Shown here: positions 16,635 through 25,720 of the stretch, in pieces
How the letters are laid out: the number at the start of each line of letters is the position of its first letter
Numbering within the stretch: position 1 is the first letter of the stretch
NCBI RefSeq assembly: GCF_023634025.1
Contig: NZ_JALJCW010000001.1
Location: forward strand, 1,521,467-1,585,466
DNA: 64,000 bases
Direction: 5' to 3'
DNA from: Hanstruepera flava
GTDB lineage: Bacteria; Bacteroidota; Bacteroidia; Flavobacteriales; Flavobacteriaceae
The notes under the pieces: model-generated
The model's database searches: none
Seen by the model: only the letters and a program-made list of their open reading frames with translations
What the model was told of the DNA's origin: nothing
Translations under genes and position numbers: made by a program

Positions 16635-19600
16635 GTGTTATCCGTTTTAATGAGACAAGTTATAGCTGTACTTTTTTGTACAATTTTGTAATTGCTAGAA
16701 ACAAAAGCTGTTTCTAAATGTAGACTGGATTTTAAAAGTATTATTTTAGAATAGTCCAGGCTGTAAATAGACTCAAGTTGATGGTTTGATGTTAAATTGA
16801 AGTCGATTATCAATACATCTGAAATTGAGTTTAACGATTCTTCAATAGTATCTGTAACCGTAATTTTGTAGTGGTTATTAGTAATATAACTGCTTTTTAC
16901 AAGCTTTCGGTTGCTATCATTTTCTAGCCATGTTGTTATTCGTCTACTCGGGCTATCTAACGCCAATAAAAAAGTTAATTGACCTTGATCTTTAGATAAA
17001 TGCGTAATGCTCTCCTTTTCGCCTATGGATTCCATAACCGTTTTATATACGGTTTTGTTGGCTTTTAAATCGTGCTTAACAGTTTTATATAAAAGGTCGC
17101 CTTTGTATCGGTATTCTTCTAACACAACCTTGTGGAAGTACGTTTCGCTTTCATGTTCTTGTCTAAAAGTTTTAAACTGTTTTTTAAACGCTTGACTAAT
17201 GTATTTGGTTTTATCTCGGGTAGTTGTGCCTAATTTAGGGTTATTAATGGCAATTCTTTCGAGGATTTTTATAGATAGAATTCCAGATTTTATAACAAAA
17301 TTCCCTTTTGGTAGAATTTCAGAATTACCGTGAATAATTACAGGAACGATATCTAAATTGAACTGTTCTGCCAAAAAGAAAGCACCTTTATGGAACCGCT
17401 TCATCTTATTGGTATACGATCGAGTACCTTCTGGAAATGCCATTAAACTGTACCCTTGTTCTACTTTTTTTTGTAAGTGATCGATACCTTTTTCTATTCC
17501 GCTTGAAACAGGGTAAAATCCAGCAAGTTTTACGGCTTTTCCAAAGAAAGGGGAGTTATAGACCCAATCATTAACCAAGAAAATTATTTTTGGGTGCAAC
17601 ATTCCTATGGCTAAAATGTCTAAAAATGATGTATGGTTAGCTATAATTACGGCTTGTTTTTCAAAGGTTTCGTTATGTGGGTTTAGAACACGCGTTTTAA
17701 AAAACGGGTATGAGTCTAAAACCGATTTCATAAATCGAGACATAATTTTGTGAAACCATTTCATCTTAATTTTCATGCTCAACGGAATGATTTTCATACA
17801 AACAATTCCTAAAAAGGATAATATTAATCCGCCTAAACCATAATAAGTAAACGAAATACTAGAGAGGATAAACATTAAAATTGGCGAAGGCCTGTTAGAT
17901 TTACTTCCAATAAAAAATTTGAATATGATAGGTTGAATAATAAAAGACAGACAGACGGCCGATAATATGCCAATTAGAGAAACTAATGAAATACTATACA
18001 AAGCTGGATGCTTGGCAAATATTAAAACGCCAACACCTAGTATTGTTGTGATTACCGATAATATTATTGAGGTTTTATGAGTTGGTAAAACGCGTTCTCC
18101 TGTTTTTAATTCGTGCAGCAACCCGTTTGTTATAAATATGCTGTAATCTATTCCCAAACCAAAAATAAAAGTAGAAATAATAATATTGAAAATATTGAAC
18201 TGAACCTGTAAAACACCCATTAAACCTATAGTTACAAGCCAGGTTAAAGCTATGGGTAAACTCGTAACCAATGTTAATGATACGCTTCTATAAAACAATA
18301 ATAGGAGTAGTAAAACAACAATGAGGGAATACATTACTAACCGGTTAAAATCGGTTTTTAGGCCACCTAAAAAGGTTTCGTTCATTTGCTTTCTGTCTAT
18401 GGCCAATGTTTTTGGAAAACCCTCAAAATGTTGCAACAGATTCTCGATTTGATTGTCTTTCACCTTAACCAATGATGTAACTGTAGTAAAGTCTGGTTGA
18501 GTACTGATATAGTCATCAATGGAAATGGTATTAATGGCACTGTACTCATTTAAGGACAATGGTTTAAAATCTGTATTTAAAAGATTGTAAAAACTTTGAT
18601 GGGTATTTGGTTTAAAACCAAGGGTTTCGCCACTTTCAATAAGTTGAAGTTTTGTTTTTTGAATAGTAACATCTGACCAAAAATTTTGCCAAGCCTTAAT
18701 ATCGTTTTCTTGTTTTTTATGAGATTGAATTAAAGCACCTATTGAACTAAAATCTATAATTTCATTACTCTGTTTTAGACTTTGCAATTTAGAAAATATA
18801 CTATCATTATTTGAAATAGCTTCTTGAACACTATTGCCATAAGCTGCCAAATAAATAGACTTTGAACTGATATTTGTTAGCGCATCTAACCTGTTTTGTG
18901 CATCAAGTAATTCTTGAGGTTCGTAGTTTAATTGAGAGATATCGTTATTAAATTGCGTCTTATTATAAGTGAAGGCACTTAATATTAACAGTGCTACAAC
19001 ACCGAGTATGAACCATTTGTTTTTATGAAAAGGATAAAGAGCGACTTTATCTAACAGTGTTTGTTTACTAGAAACAACCACTTTTGTTTTATAAACAAGC
19101 GGAATAAAAATTAATGAAAATACCGATGCGCCTAATACGCTTATAGCAGCAAAAATGCCTAAATCCTGCAAGGCCTGCGATTTCAAGAATAACAAGCACA
19201 AAAATGCCAGGGCAGTTGTTAAACTACTCATTAGAATAGGCTTTGTTATATCGGTATATAAGGTTTTAGGATTGTTATTACTCCTAATGTGAGTTAAAAT
19301 ATGCAAGGCATAATCTAAAGTAATACCCAATAGTACTGAACCTATTCCTAATGAAATGGCTGATATTTTTGTACGAATTACAAAAAGTAAGGCTACTGCC
19401 AATAAAGCCCCAAAAGCAGTTGGTGTAAATAGTATTAATGGAATACTCAATTTTTTATAGAACACTATAAGTATGAGCAATAAGATACTCATGGCTATGC
19501 CAACCGTAATCTGGATGTCCTGCTTAATTTGCTTGGCATTGGCAACCGCTATTAGAACACCTCCAAAGTATTCACTGGAAACCTTACCATTAAAGCTGGT

Positions 19601-20320
19601 ATTTAAATCGCTATTTAACTTGTAAAGTTGTTCGGCAAAAACAGCATTTTGTGCTGTTTCACTTGATTTGTGTTTGGGTGTAATAAATAGTAGAATATGA
19701 TTTTTATCCTTGCTTAAGAGATAGCCATTTTCTAAAATAAAATCATCTCCAAAACTTAATTGTTGAAGTTTTTTTAAAGCCATAAAAGATAACCCTAATG
19801 GATCTTTTAAAAGGGTTTCTTTGGCTATAATGCCCGAAGGAGATATTAATGCTTTATAGTTGGCTCTGGTTATTGCTTCAAGACTGTCTTTATTGAGTTT
19901 CCTTTGAATAGTTTCATAATCAGAAGTATCTAAAAACAGTGGTAAATTTTCATAAATAAAATTGAGAACATCAGAAACTGTTTCTTCAGGAATTTGACCT
20001 TGAATTTGGGTATAATAGTTACTGGAGTTTTTATTTAAGCTATCAATAAATTGAGAGGCATAAGCCGTTAAGTCTTCAACCGAAGCATGAGATTCGCGAC
20101 TTATGTTAACTATTATCTTATCAGCAAAATTGGCGGTCTTAAGAACTTTTTGTGCATCTGCATTTTGTTCAGAAGTTGGTATAAGTTTCGTAATATCCTC
20201 TTCAAATTCAATTCTTGTAGCTAAAAATATTAAACCTAAAAGGATTACCATAAAACCCAAAAGACTCACTAGTGTGTTAGATTTAATGAATTGATATGTC
20301 CTGTAGAATAAATCAACCAT
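16631..20320 (-). CDS. MMPL-family RND transporter fused to a PlsC-type acyltransferase
   Basis: This 1229-residue fusion has an MMPL/RND exporter with two sets of six membrane helices and two large periplasmic loops over the first 800 residues or so. A glycerol-3-phosphate-type acyltransferase domain follows, with NHTSFLD (NHxxxxD) and FPEGTRS. The last 170 residues resemble a degraded Rossmann or methyltransferase-like fold without clear motifs. Aryl-polyene and flexirubin clusters carry MMPL exporters, and the fused transferase could acylate the exported lipid. It sits between a GT2-DUF2062 gene and an FAD enzyme, overlapping both. Confidence 0.85.
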   Translation of the reverse strand: MVDLFYRTYQFIKSNTLVSLLGFMVILLGLIFLATRIEFEEDITKLIPTSEQNADAQKVLKTANFADKIIVNISRESHASVEDLTAYASQFIDSLNKNSSNYYTQIQGQIPEETVSDVLNFIYENLPLFLDTSDYETIQRKLNKDSLEAITRANYKALISPSGIIAKETLLKDPLGLSFMALKKLQQLSFGDDFILENGYLLSKDKNHILLFITPKHKSSETAQNAVFAEQLYKLNSDLNTSFNGKVSSEYFGGVLIAVANAKQIKQDIQITVGIAMSILLLILIVFYKKLSIPLILFTPTAFGALLAVALLFVIRTKISAISLGIGSVLLGITLDYALHILTHIRSNNNPKTLYTDITKPILMSSLTTALAFLCLLFLKSQALQDLGIFAAISVLGASVFSLIFIPLVYKTKVVVSSKQTLLDKVALYPFHKNKWFILGVVALLILSAFTYNKTQFNNDISQLNYEPQELLDAQNRLDALTNISSKSIYLAAYGNSVQEAISNNDSIFSKLQSLKQSNEIIDFSSIGALIQSHKKQENDIKAWQNFWSDVTIQKTKLQLIESGETLGFKPNTHQSFYNLLNTDFKPLSLNEYSAINTISIDDYISTQPDFTTVTSLVKVKDNQIENLLQHFEGFPKTLAIDRKQMNETFLGGLKTDFNRLVMYSLIVVLLLLLLFYRSVSLTLVTSLPIALTWLVTIGLMGVLQVQFNIFNIIISTFIFGLGIDYSIFITNGLLHELKTGERVLPTHKTSIILSVITTILGVGVLIFAKHPALYSISLVSLIGILSAVCLSFIIQPIIFKFFIGSKSNRPSPILMFILSSISFTYYGLGGLILSFLGIVCMKIIPLSMKIKMKWFHKIMSRFMKSVLDSYPFFKTRVLNPHNETFEKQAVIIANHTSFLDILAIGMLHPKIIFLVNDWVYNSPFFGKAVKLAGFYPVSSGIEKGIDHLQKKVEQGYSLMAFPEGTRSYTNKMKRFHKGAFFLAEQFNLDIVPVIIHGNSEILPKGNFVIKSGILSIKILERIAINNPKLGTTTRDKTKYISQAFKKQFKTFRQEHESETYFHKVVLEEYRYKGDLLYKTVKHDLKANKTVYKTVMESIGEKESITHLSKDQGQLTFLLALDSPSRRITTWLENDSNRKLVKSSYITNNHYKITVTDTIEESLNSISDVLIIDFNLTSNHQLESIYSLDYSKIILLKSSLHLETAFVSSNYKIVQKSTAITCLIKTDNT

Positions 20321-21509
20321 TTACAGTAGCTTGTTTTTTGTTCTGCAGGTATTCAAGAATAATATAGCTTATTCCACCAAATAAAACAGCGCCAATTATC
20401 GCCAATGCAAAGCTACCAACAATGTAAAGTTTTATATTTTTTAAGGCCTCAAAGTTTTCCAATGCTTCAGTTATGGAATATGTTAGAGGCTCATTAAAAA
20501 TTAGCTGTCCTAATTCTAAACTCATAAGAACAACAAAAGGCACAAAAGGCGGGAAACTAACATTTGAGAATGCAAATGATATGGTTTTATTAAGCTTAAA
20601 AAAAATAGCCAAAGTAATTGCCAAAAAAGTATGAAAACCCCAAAGGGGAGAAAAGCCAATAAATGTACCAAGAGCAATGGACAAGGCTTTTTTTCTGGGA
20701 GAGTCGTTACTACCTAATACATCCTCTTTAAAGAAACGTTTAACCCCTTTTTTTTTAAAATCCCTAAAAACTTGTCTTGGCTTATAATACAACAACGCCA
20801 AAATTACTAACCAGGTATTCAATATGCTAATTCGGGTAAAATCTTTAAATGGTCTGAAATGCGATACGCGTTCAGATTCGTCATATAATACTTGAATAGG
20901 AATATTTAGTACAGGAACATCTCGCCAAGCCGATTTAACGATAACCTCAATTTCAAATTCGAATTTAGTAGTAAAAAAGGTCATGTTTTTTATAATCCGT
21001 AAGGGATATAGCCGAAAACCCGATTGTGTGTCTTGTAGTTTAATGCCAGTTTCAAACTTGAACCAAAAATTTGAAAATTTATTACCAAAACTGCTTTTGC
21101 CAGGAATGCCTTCTTGATCCATATTTCGGGCTCCAATAATTAAAATATCGGTTGCATTGTGTTCATCCAGTGTTTTTATAAAGGCTGGAATATCGCTGGC
21201 AAAATGTTGACCATCTGAATCTATTGTAAGTGCAAAGTCGTAATGTAATGTTATAGCATGTTTAAAGCCCTCACGAAGGGCCATTCCTTTTCCCCTGTTT
21301 TTTGGGAAATGGATTAGTTCAATACCTTCATATTCTTTTAGAATGGTTGAGGTAGAATCTGTTGAACCGTCATTTACTACAATAATATTTGAGGTGTACT
21401 CTAAAACACCATTTAAAACACGATTTAAGGTATGTTGATTATTGTATGTGGGAACGATTACACATACGTTTAAATCCGAAATTTTTTGTCTAATAAGTTC
21501 AGTATTCAA
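20313..21509 (-). CDS. Family 2 glycosyltransferase fused to DUF2062
   Basis: Residues 1-240 form a GT-A glycosyltransferase: VCVIVPTYNN, VVNDGSTDST, and DSDGQH as the metal-binding DxD-like site. The C-terminal part (LGTFIGFSPLWGFHTFLA and onward) is a DUF2062 membrane domain with several helices. The fusion recurs in aryl-polyene and flexirubin clusters, where it may modify the lipid anchor. The start is TTG, with no ATG nearby. It overlaps the MMPL gene by 8 bases and follows a 79-base gap. Confidence 0.82.
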   Translation of the reverse strand: MNTELIRQKISDLNVCVIVPTYNNQHTLNRVLNGVLEYTSNIIVVNDGSTDSTSTILKEYEGIELIHFPKNRGKGMALREGFKHAITLHYDFALTIDSDGQHFASDIPAFIKTLDEHNATDILIIGARNMDQEGIPGKSSFGNKFSNFWFKFETGIKLQDTQSGFRLYPLRIIKNMTFFTTKFEFEIEVIVKSAWRDVPVLNIPIQVLYDESERVSHFRPFKDFTRISILNTWLVILALLYYKPRQVFRDFKKKGVKRFFKEDVLGSNDSPRKKALSIALGTFIGFSPLWGFHTFLAITLAIFFKLNKTISFAFSNVSFPPFVPFVVLMSLELGQLIFNEPLTYSITEALENFEALKNIKLYIVGSFALAIIGAVLFGGISYIILEYLQNKKQATVNG

Positions 21510-21588
21510 CTAAAAGAGCCTTAAAATGTTATAGTTTCGAAAATACTGATTTTTCTGCTTAATTAAAGGGATTGTGAAATAAAAACGC

Positions 21589-22242
21589 CTAAAATTTTTG
21601 GCCAGGTTTTTTACTTTTCTGTTTTAGAAGATAGTTGTAATGTTTTAAGGCGTTTACAATAGATTCTGCATTCTCGTGGCCTTTAACGCTCATAACTAAT
21701 TTGTGGCGTTCCCATTTGTCTTTTTTCTCATTAGCTAAATAAGGAGCATGTATGTTAATAAAAGCTAATTCTTTATCTCTTTTATCAGGCATTCTAAAGG
21801 AATAAACACTTTTAAAATCGTATAGAATAGAACTTATTTCTTTTGTTTGGTTTTTATTCATGACTATTAATCGTAAATAATCACCTTCAAACTTTGCAAC
21901 ATATTTGTTCTTTAAATAGCCGTTGTCGTCATAACAGTATTTGCCAATGTAATCAACTAAAAAAGCTTGTGTTTCTTCATAAGTAACATCACTCTTATTG
22001 TTTGTTGGCTTTACATCAAAAGTTTCAACAGTACCATTTTCAAAAATAATTTTTGAAACTTCAGATTTCTTTATATGGTAAGAAGGGCCTGTTAAATTAT
22101 TTGGTTTCTTATATGAAATGGTTTCTATGTGAATTTCTTCAACTTTAGCAGAAACCTCTTCATTATTCGAGGTTACAATAATATCTTGTGCGTATAATGA
22201 TAGGTTAAATAAGAAAAGAATTAGGGTGGTTAGTTGTTTCAT
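21589..22242 (-). CDS. Secreted protein of unknown function in the pigment operon
   Basis: A signal peptide (MKQLTTLILFLFNLSLYAQ) is followed by a short beta-rich segment (IIVTSNNEEVSAKVEEIHIETISYKK) like those seen before KSEVSKIIFENG repeats in Bacteroidetes periplasmic proteins, then a domain with WERHKLVMSVKGHENAESIVNAL. I do not recognise the family and see no catalytic motif. It lies 6 bases after the 165-residue gene. Confidence 0.55.
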   Translation of the reverse strand: MKQLTTLILFLFNLSLYAQDIIVTSNNEEVSAKVEEIHIETISYKKPNNLTGPSYHIKKSEVSKIIFENGTVETFDVKPTNNKSDVTYEETQAFLVDYIGKYCYDDNGYLKNKYVAKFEGDYLRLIVMNKNQTKEISSILYDFKSVYSFRMPDKRDKELAFINIHAPYLANEKKDKWERHKLVMSVKGHENAESIVNALKHYNYLLKQKSKKPGQKF

Positions 22243-22248
22243 TTTTAA

Positions 22249-22746
22249 TTATTGATTTTTAATTAGTTTTTTTTCTTCTGATGAAAAGATACTGGATTGC
22301 AAGATGTAATCGCGAATATGTTCTTTTAGATTGTTAGATTTAATATATTGAAACTGTTTGAGAATAAATTGTTTGTCTTCATCTATGGCGTCTTTATACT
22401 TTAGTAATTTAGGGGTATTTTCTTGTATGCCTAGACGTACAAAACGTGGCTCAATATTATTAGGGTCGGTTTTTATAGCGTATTCTATATAACTAACACC
22501 ATTGATAAACCCTTCTTTTTTTTCTTTAATAGTTTTAGCATATTTTGCTTGCAAAGCTATTGAAGCCCCTTTGTAGGCAACTAAAGTGCTTTTGTCTTTT
22601 TTTGTTATCTCAGACAACATGTTAAAAAACCCTTCAACTTTAGTTTTGTCGTTGGCAGCCGCCTTATAAGCCTCACGTACTTCGGGTAAGGATATATTAT
22701 AAGATATAAAGGAATAAGCTATTAGTATTAAAAAAAAGTGTTTCAT
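22249..22746 (-). CDS. Secreted helical protein of unknown function
   Basis: This 165-residue product has an N-terminal hydrophobic signal (MKHFFLILIAYSFISYN) and a mostly helical remainder with a TPR-like stretch (KTDPNNIEPRFVRLGIQ). Flexirubin clusters of other Flavobacteria contain similar small periplasmic proteins, but no function can be read from it. It is tightly spaced with its neighbours (6-7 bases). Confidence 0.5.
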   Translation of the reverse strand: MKHFFLILIAYSFISYNISLPEVREAYKAAANDKTKVEGFFNMLSEITKKDKSTLVAYKGASIALQAKYAKTIKEKKEGFINGVSYIEYAIKTDPNNIEPRFVRLGIQENTPKLLKYKDAIDEDKQFILKQFQYIKSNNLKEHIRDYILQSSIFSSEEKKLIKNQ

Positions 22747-22753
22747 AACATTA

Positions 22754-23119
22754 TTAAAGGACTCTATAATTAGTTGTCAATTTTAATGCCATAGTGTCTC
22801 CAAAAGCGGTACTGTTTTTTACACGATAGCCAGAATCGGTTTCGCTTATGTTTAAAGTTAACTGTAAATCTGGTGTTTTTTCTGGGTTAATAATGGCCAT
22901 AAATTTTACATTACTAGCCGATTCCATAAATAATTTTTTGTTTAGGACCTGCTCTGATAATTCCTTGATGATTTGCATCATGCAAACACCTGGTGTTACA
23001 GGGTTTCCAGGGAAATGCCCTTTAAAAACGTCATGATTTTTATTAATGGTTATGCTAGCATTGGCCTGGCCATCAGAAAAATTTAATTCATTTACTTTGT
23101 AGAAATCTTTTAAAAGCAT
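22754..23119 (-). CDS. FabZ-like hotdog dehydratase subunit lacking the catalytic acid
   Basis: This 121-residue hotdog protein has the FabA/FabZ signature GHFPGNPVTPGV with the catalytic His (about residue 35). At the position of the catalytic Glu, 14 residues later, it has Gln (PGVCMMQIIKEL). In this fold the two residues meet across a dimer interface, so this chain probably pairs with one of the Glu-bearing hotdogs at 34946-35829. Its ATG overlaps the stop of the preceding beta-barrel gene by one base. Role: 3-hydroxyacyl-ACP dehydration in polyene extension. Confidence 0.8.
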   Translation of the reverse strand: MLLKDFYKVNELNFSDGQANASITINKNHDVFKGHFPGNPVTPGVCMMQIIKELSEQVLNKKLFMESASNVKFMAIINPEKTPDLQLTLNISETDSGYRVKNSTAFGDTMALKLTTNYRVL

Positions 23120-23748
23120 TACCAACCAAATTTATAATAGACATTAAACTGAAACACAGAATTTAGTTTATTGCTTCCGTTATAATAATCGTTGTTGTTG
23201 TCATCAAAGTAATAGTCATAATAACCATCTCTAACGTCAATAAGCCCTTGCTTATAACGTGCTTCTATACCAAGCCCTATAGGGAATTCGTAACCTAGTC
23301 CACCAAATAGAGCAAAGTCAATTGGTGTAAGGTCATCATAATACAAGTTGTCAGATATGTTAACTTCAACACTAGGGCCAATTATAAAATGAAGCCCTAA
23401 ATTTGGTACGAAATAGAATTTGTTAGTTATCGCCATTCCAATATAATGAACATTTACATCACCATCATTATTATTTTGATAAACAGGATCGTTATAGGGT
23501 TCAACATTTGGAAAATCTTGGGACCAACCTTGATTTGAGTAAGTGAATTCAGGCTGTAATTCATAAAAACCACCTAATCTTAAGTTCACGAAAATAGCTC
23601 CGTTAACACCTATTTTTCTAGATGAATTATTCAAATCGGTTATAGTTGATGCGTTTATTCCAGTTCTAATTCCTGGACGAACTTTTACTTGAGAGAATGA
23701 TGCAGCTGTTATCATAATTACTGCAAAAGATAAAATGAGTTTTTTCAT
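23119..23748 (-). CDS. Outer-membrane beta-barrel protein, PorT-like
   Basis: Signal peptide MKKLILSFAVIMITAASFSQ is followed by KVRPGIRTGINASTI and repeated amphipathic strands ending in FNVYYKFGW, a C-terminal aromatic residue as in outer-membrane barrels. At 209 residues it fits the small PorT/OmpW-like class. It lies between a lipoprotein and the dehydratase, in line with a cluster that builds an outer-membrane pigment. Confidence 0.65.
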   Translation of the reverse strand: MKKLILSFAVIMITAASFSQVKVRPGIRTGINASTITDLNNSSRKIGVNGAIFVNLRLGGFYELQPEFTYSNQGWSQDFPNVEPYNDPVYQNNNDGDVNVHYIGMAITNKFYFVPNLGLHFIIGPSVEVNISDNLYYDDLTPIDFALFGGLGYEFPIGLGIEARYKQGLIDVRDGYYDYYFDDNNNDYYNGSNKLNSVFQFNVYYKFGW

Positions 23749-24353
23749 TGCGAAATTGATTTAAGGGTGATGTTGAGTTTTATGTTTTTGTGTTCGATTG
23801 TTATGTTGTTTGCAAAGCTATTATTTATTTCTGAATACGTAAATACGACTTTTTCTTTTGATTTATTTGTTCTAATAATTTTATATATATCATTTTTTTT
23901 ATAAAGGTAGTAATGTTTGTTGTTCACCACGCTATTGAACACTAAATCGTCTTGTTTAGTAAATACTTGACTAACCTTAAAGTTTTCGTCTGTAAGTGTT
24001 TGAAAGTCCGATTTTAAAATGTTAATCAACATTTTTTTATTTAACTCATCAAGAATGTAATTAACCTTAAAATCTGATTCTGTGAATGAGAAATCAAACA
24101 ATTTATTTCCCATTTCTGTTGTAAAAGCTACACGATGGGAATTAGAATTTATTTTTTTTACAATAAGTAACCCGCTAAAATCACGATCGTAAACCATTAT
24201 ATTGGCTTTGTAAACATAATCTTTGGTTGAGTCAGAAAAATAAGGATTTGTTACAGTTTGTGTTGAATTTGTAATTGGAGTGAAGCCTTGTTTTTTTGAA
24301 TACGATGCGCAGCTTGCAAAGCACACGAGCAAACTAATTATTAAATACCGCAT
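23745..24353 (-). CDS. Lipoprotein of unknown function
   Basis: MRYLIISLLVCFASC is a lipoprotein signal with the Cys at residue 15. The remaining 190 residues are polar and beta-rich with no recognised motif. It follows LolA, overlapping by about 20 bases, and may act with it in moving lipid to the outer membrane. I use the ATG at 24353; the frame opens upstream only with TTG. Confidence 0.6.
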   Translation of the reverse strand: MRYLIISLLVCFASCASYSKKQGFTPITNSTQTVTNPYFSDSTKDYVYKANIMVYDRDFSGLLIVKKINSNSHRVAFTTEMGNKLFDFSFTESDFKVNYILDELNKKMLINILKSDFQTLTDENFKVSQVFTKQDDLVFNSVVNNKHYYLYKKNDIYKIIRTNKSKEKVVFTYSEINNSFANNITIEHKNIKLNITLKSISQ

Positions 24354-24951
24354 TATCAATTGGCTTATTTAAAACTTTTTTGCTAAAAACAATTTTAGTA
24401 TAATCGCCTGAAGCTTCAATCATTTTTACTTCTTCTACATCGCCATCTTGATTATAGGAAATATGAAAATCACTTATATATTTAGCAAATTTTTTATCCT
24501 TGGGTTTGAAATGCACAATAAATTGATTGTCATTTTTAAAGTAGAAAATATTAAATTCTGAGTCATCAAACATATCACCTTTTACACTTTTTATTATAAG
24601 GTTATTTAATTGTTTAAATAGTTTGCTTGACCCGATGTTGACCTCACTTTTATTACCTTCATCATTAATATATAGTGTTTCGTTTTTAAAAATAACCGAA
24701 TAGCTATAAGGATTGGTATATTCCCATTTAACTAAATCTGGAGCTTTAAATGAAAGTTTACCATTAGTAATAATATCGTTGGTTAAAAAATCTAAATGCT
24801 TGTATTGGGTAAAATTGCTTAATATGGTTTTTGTTGTTAAAGCTTTATCCTTAACACGCTTTATTAGCGTTTTGGATTCAGAATCGTTTAATGGGGTTTG
24901 AGCCATTATTGTCGTACTGAATAGAATTAAAATAAAGCATAATCTATGCAT
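24334..24951 (-). CDS. LolA-like outer-membrane lipoprotein carrier
   Basis: Signal peptide MHRLCFILILFSTTIMAQ is followed by a LolA fold: KTILSNFTQYKHLDFLTNDI, GKLSFKAPDLVKWEYTNPYSYSVIF and later strands. LolA proteins carry lipidated cargo across the periplasm. Aryl-polyene clusters encode dedicated LolA relatives, presumably to carry the pigment lipid. I chose the ATG at 24951 because it gives the signal peptide and an 8-base overlap with the deacetylase gene. Confidence 0.85.
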   Translation of the reverse strand: MHRLCFILILFSTTIMAQTPLNDSESKTLIKRVKDKALTTKTILSNFTQYKHLDFLTNDIITNGKLSFKAPDLVKWEYTNPYSYSVIFKNETLYINDEGNKSEVNIGSSKLFKQLNNLIIKSVKGDMFDDSEFNIFYFKNDNQFIVHFKPKDKKFAKYISDFHISYNQDGDVEEVKMIEASGDYTKIVFSKKVLNKPIDNAVFNN

Positions 24952-25720
24952 AAGCTTTAATGTTAAAAAGTTCATTAATTGTAACCGCTTTTAAATTTTT
25001 ATGTTGTAAAAATAACAATAACTGTTCCAAAACTTCTACAGTTTTTAAACTAGAGTCGTGTAGCAGAATAACATCGCCCTTCTTTAAGTTTTTGGTAATT
25101 CTATTTAGTATTTGCTGTTTACTAATGGAAGTCGTATCAAACGATCGTTTATTCCACCCAATAGAATATAATGTTAATGCTTTAACTGCTTTTTTAATTC
25201 TTGGGTTGGTTACTCCAAAGGCAGGTCTATAAAGCTGTAGTGACAATCCAGTTAGATTTTTAACAGTTCTATTAGTTTGTTGCAGTTCGTCAACTACTTT
25301 TTTAGTGCTAAAAAAGCCAAACAAATTATTATGGGAATATGTATGGTTTCCAACGGTATGCCCTTCAGCTAGAATTTGTTTAAAAACATTAGGGTAGGTT
25401 TTTACATGTTTTCCAATACAGAAAAACGTAGCTTTTGCATTATACTGTTTTAATAGGGCTAAAACTTGGGGAGTAAATTCTGGATGAGGGCCGTCATCAA
25501 AAGTAATAGCAATATGATTTTTAAGTGTTTCGGGATTATTGTTTAAACTCTTGACATGGTAGTTCCAGCCTATAATAGCTGAACCTAATGCAGTAATACT
25601 AAACCAAATTAAAAGTAGTAGGCCAAACCACCAAAGTGATATGTGGTAAAACAGAAACAATACTAGTAAACCTATAAAGATAACTATTGCGGTTATGTTT
25701 ATTGATTTAAAATTTAGCAT
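24944..25720 (-). CDS. Polysaccharide deacetylase (NodB) family membrane protein
   Basis: Two N-terminal membrane helices precede a NodB domain with all usual motifs: TFDDGPH (catalytic Asp and metal Asp), HTYSHNN (metal His pair), RPAFG, and LHDS near the C-terminus. The family removes N-acetyl or other acyl groups from carbohydrates. The gene overlaps the ketosynthase-like gene by 7 bases, so it is part of the operon; its substrate here is unknown. Confidence 0.88.
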   Translation of the reverse strand: MLNFKSINITAIVIFIGLLVLFLFYHISLWWFGLLLLIWFSITALGSAIIGWNYHVKSLNNNPETLKNHIAITFDDGPHPEFTPQVLALLKQYNAKATFFCIGKHVKTYPNVFKQILAEGHTVGNHTYSHNNLFGFFSTKKVVDELQQTNRTVKNLTGLSLQLYRPAFGVTNPRIKKAVKALTLYSIGWNKRSFDTTSISKQQILNRITKNLKKGDVILLHDSSLKTVEVLEQLLLFLQHKNLKAVTINELFNIKAYA

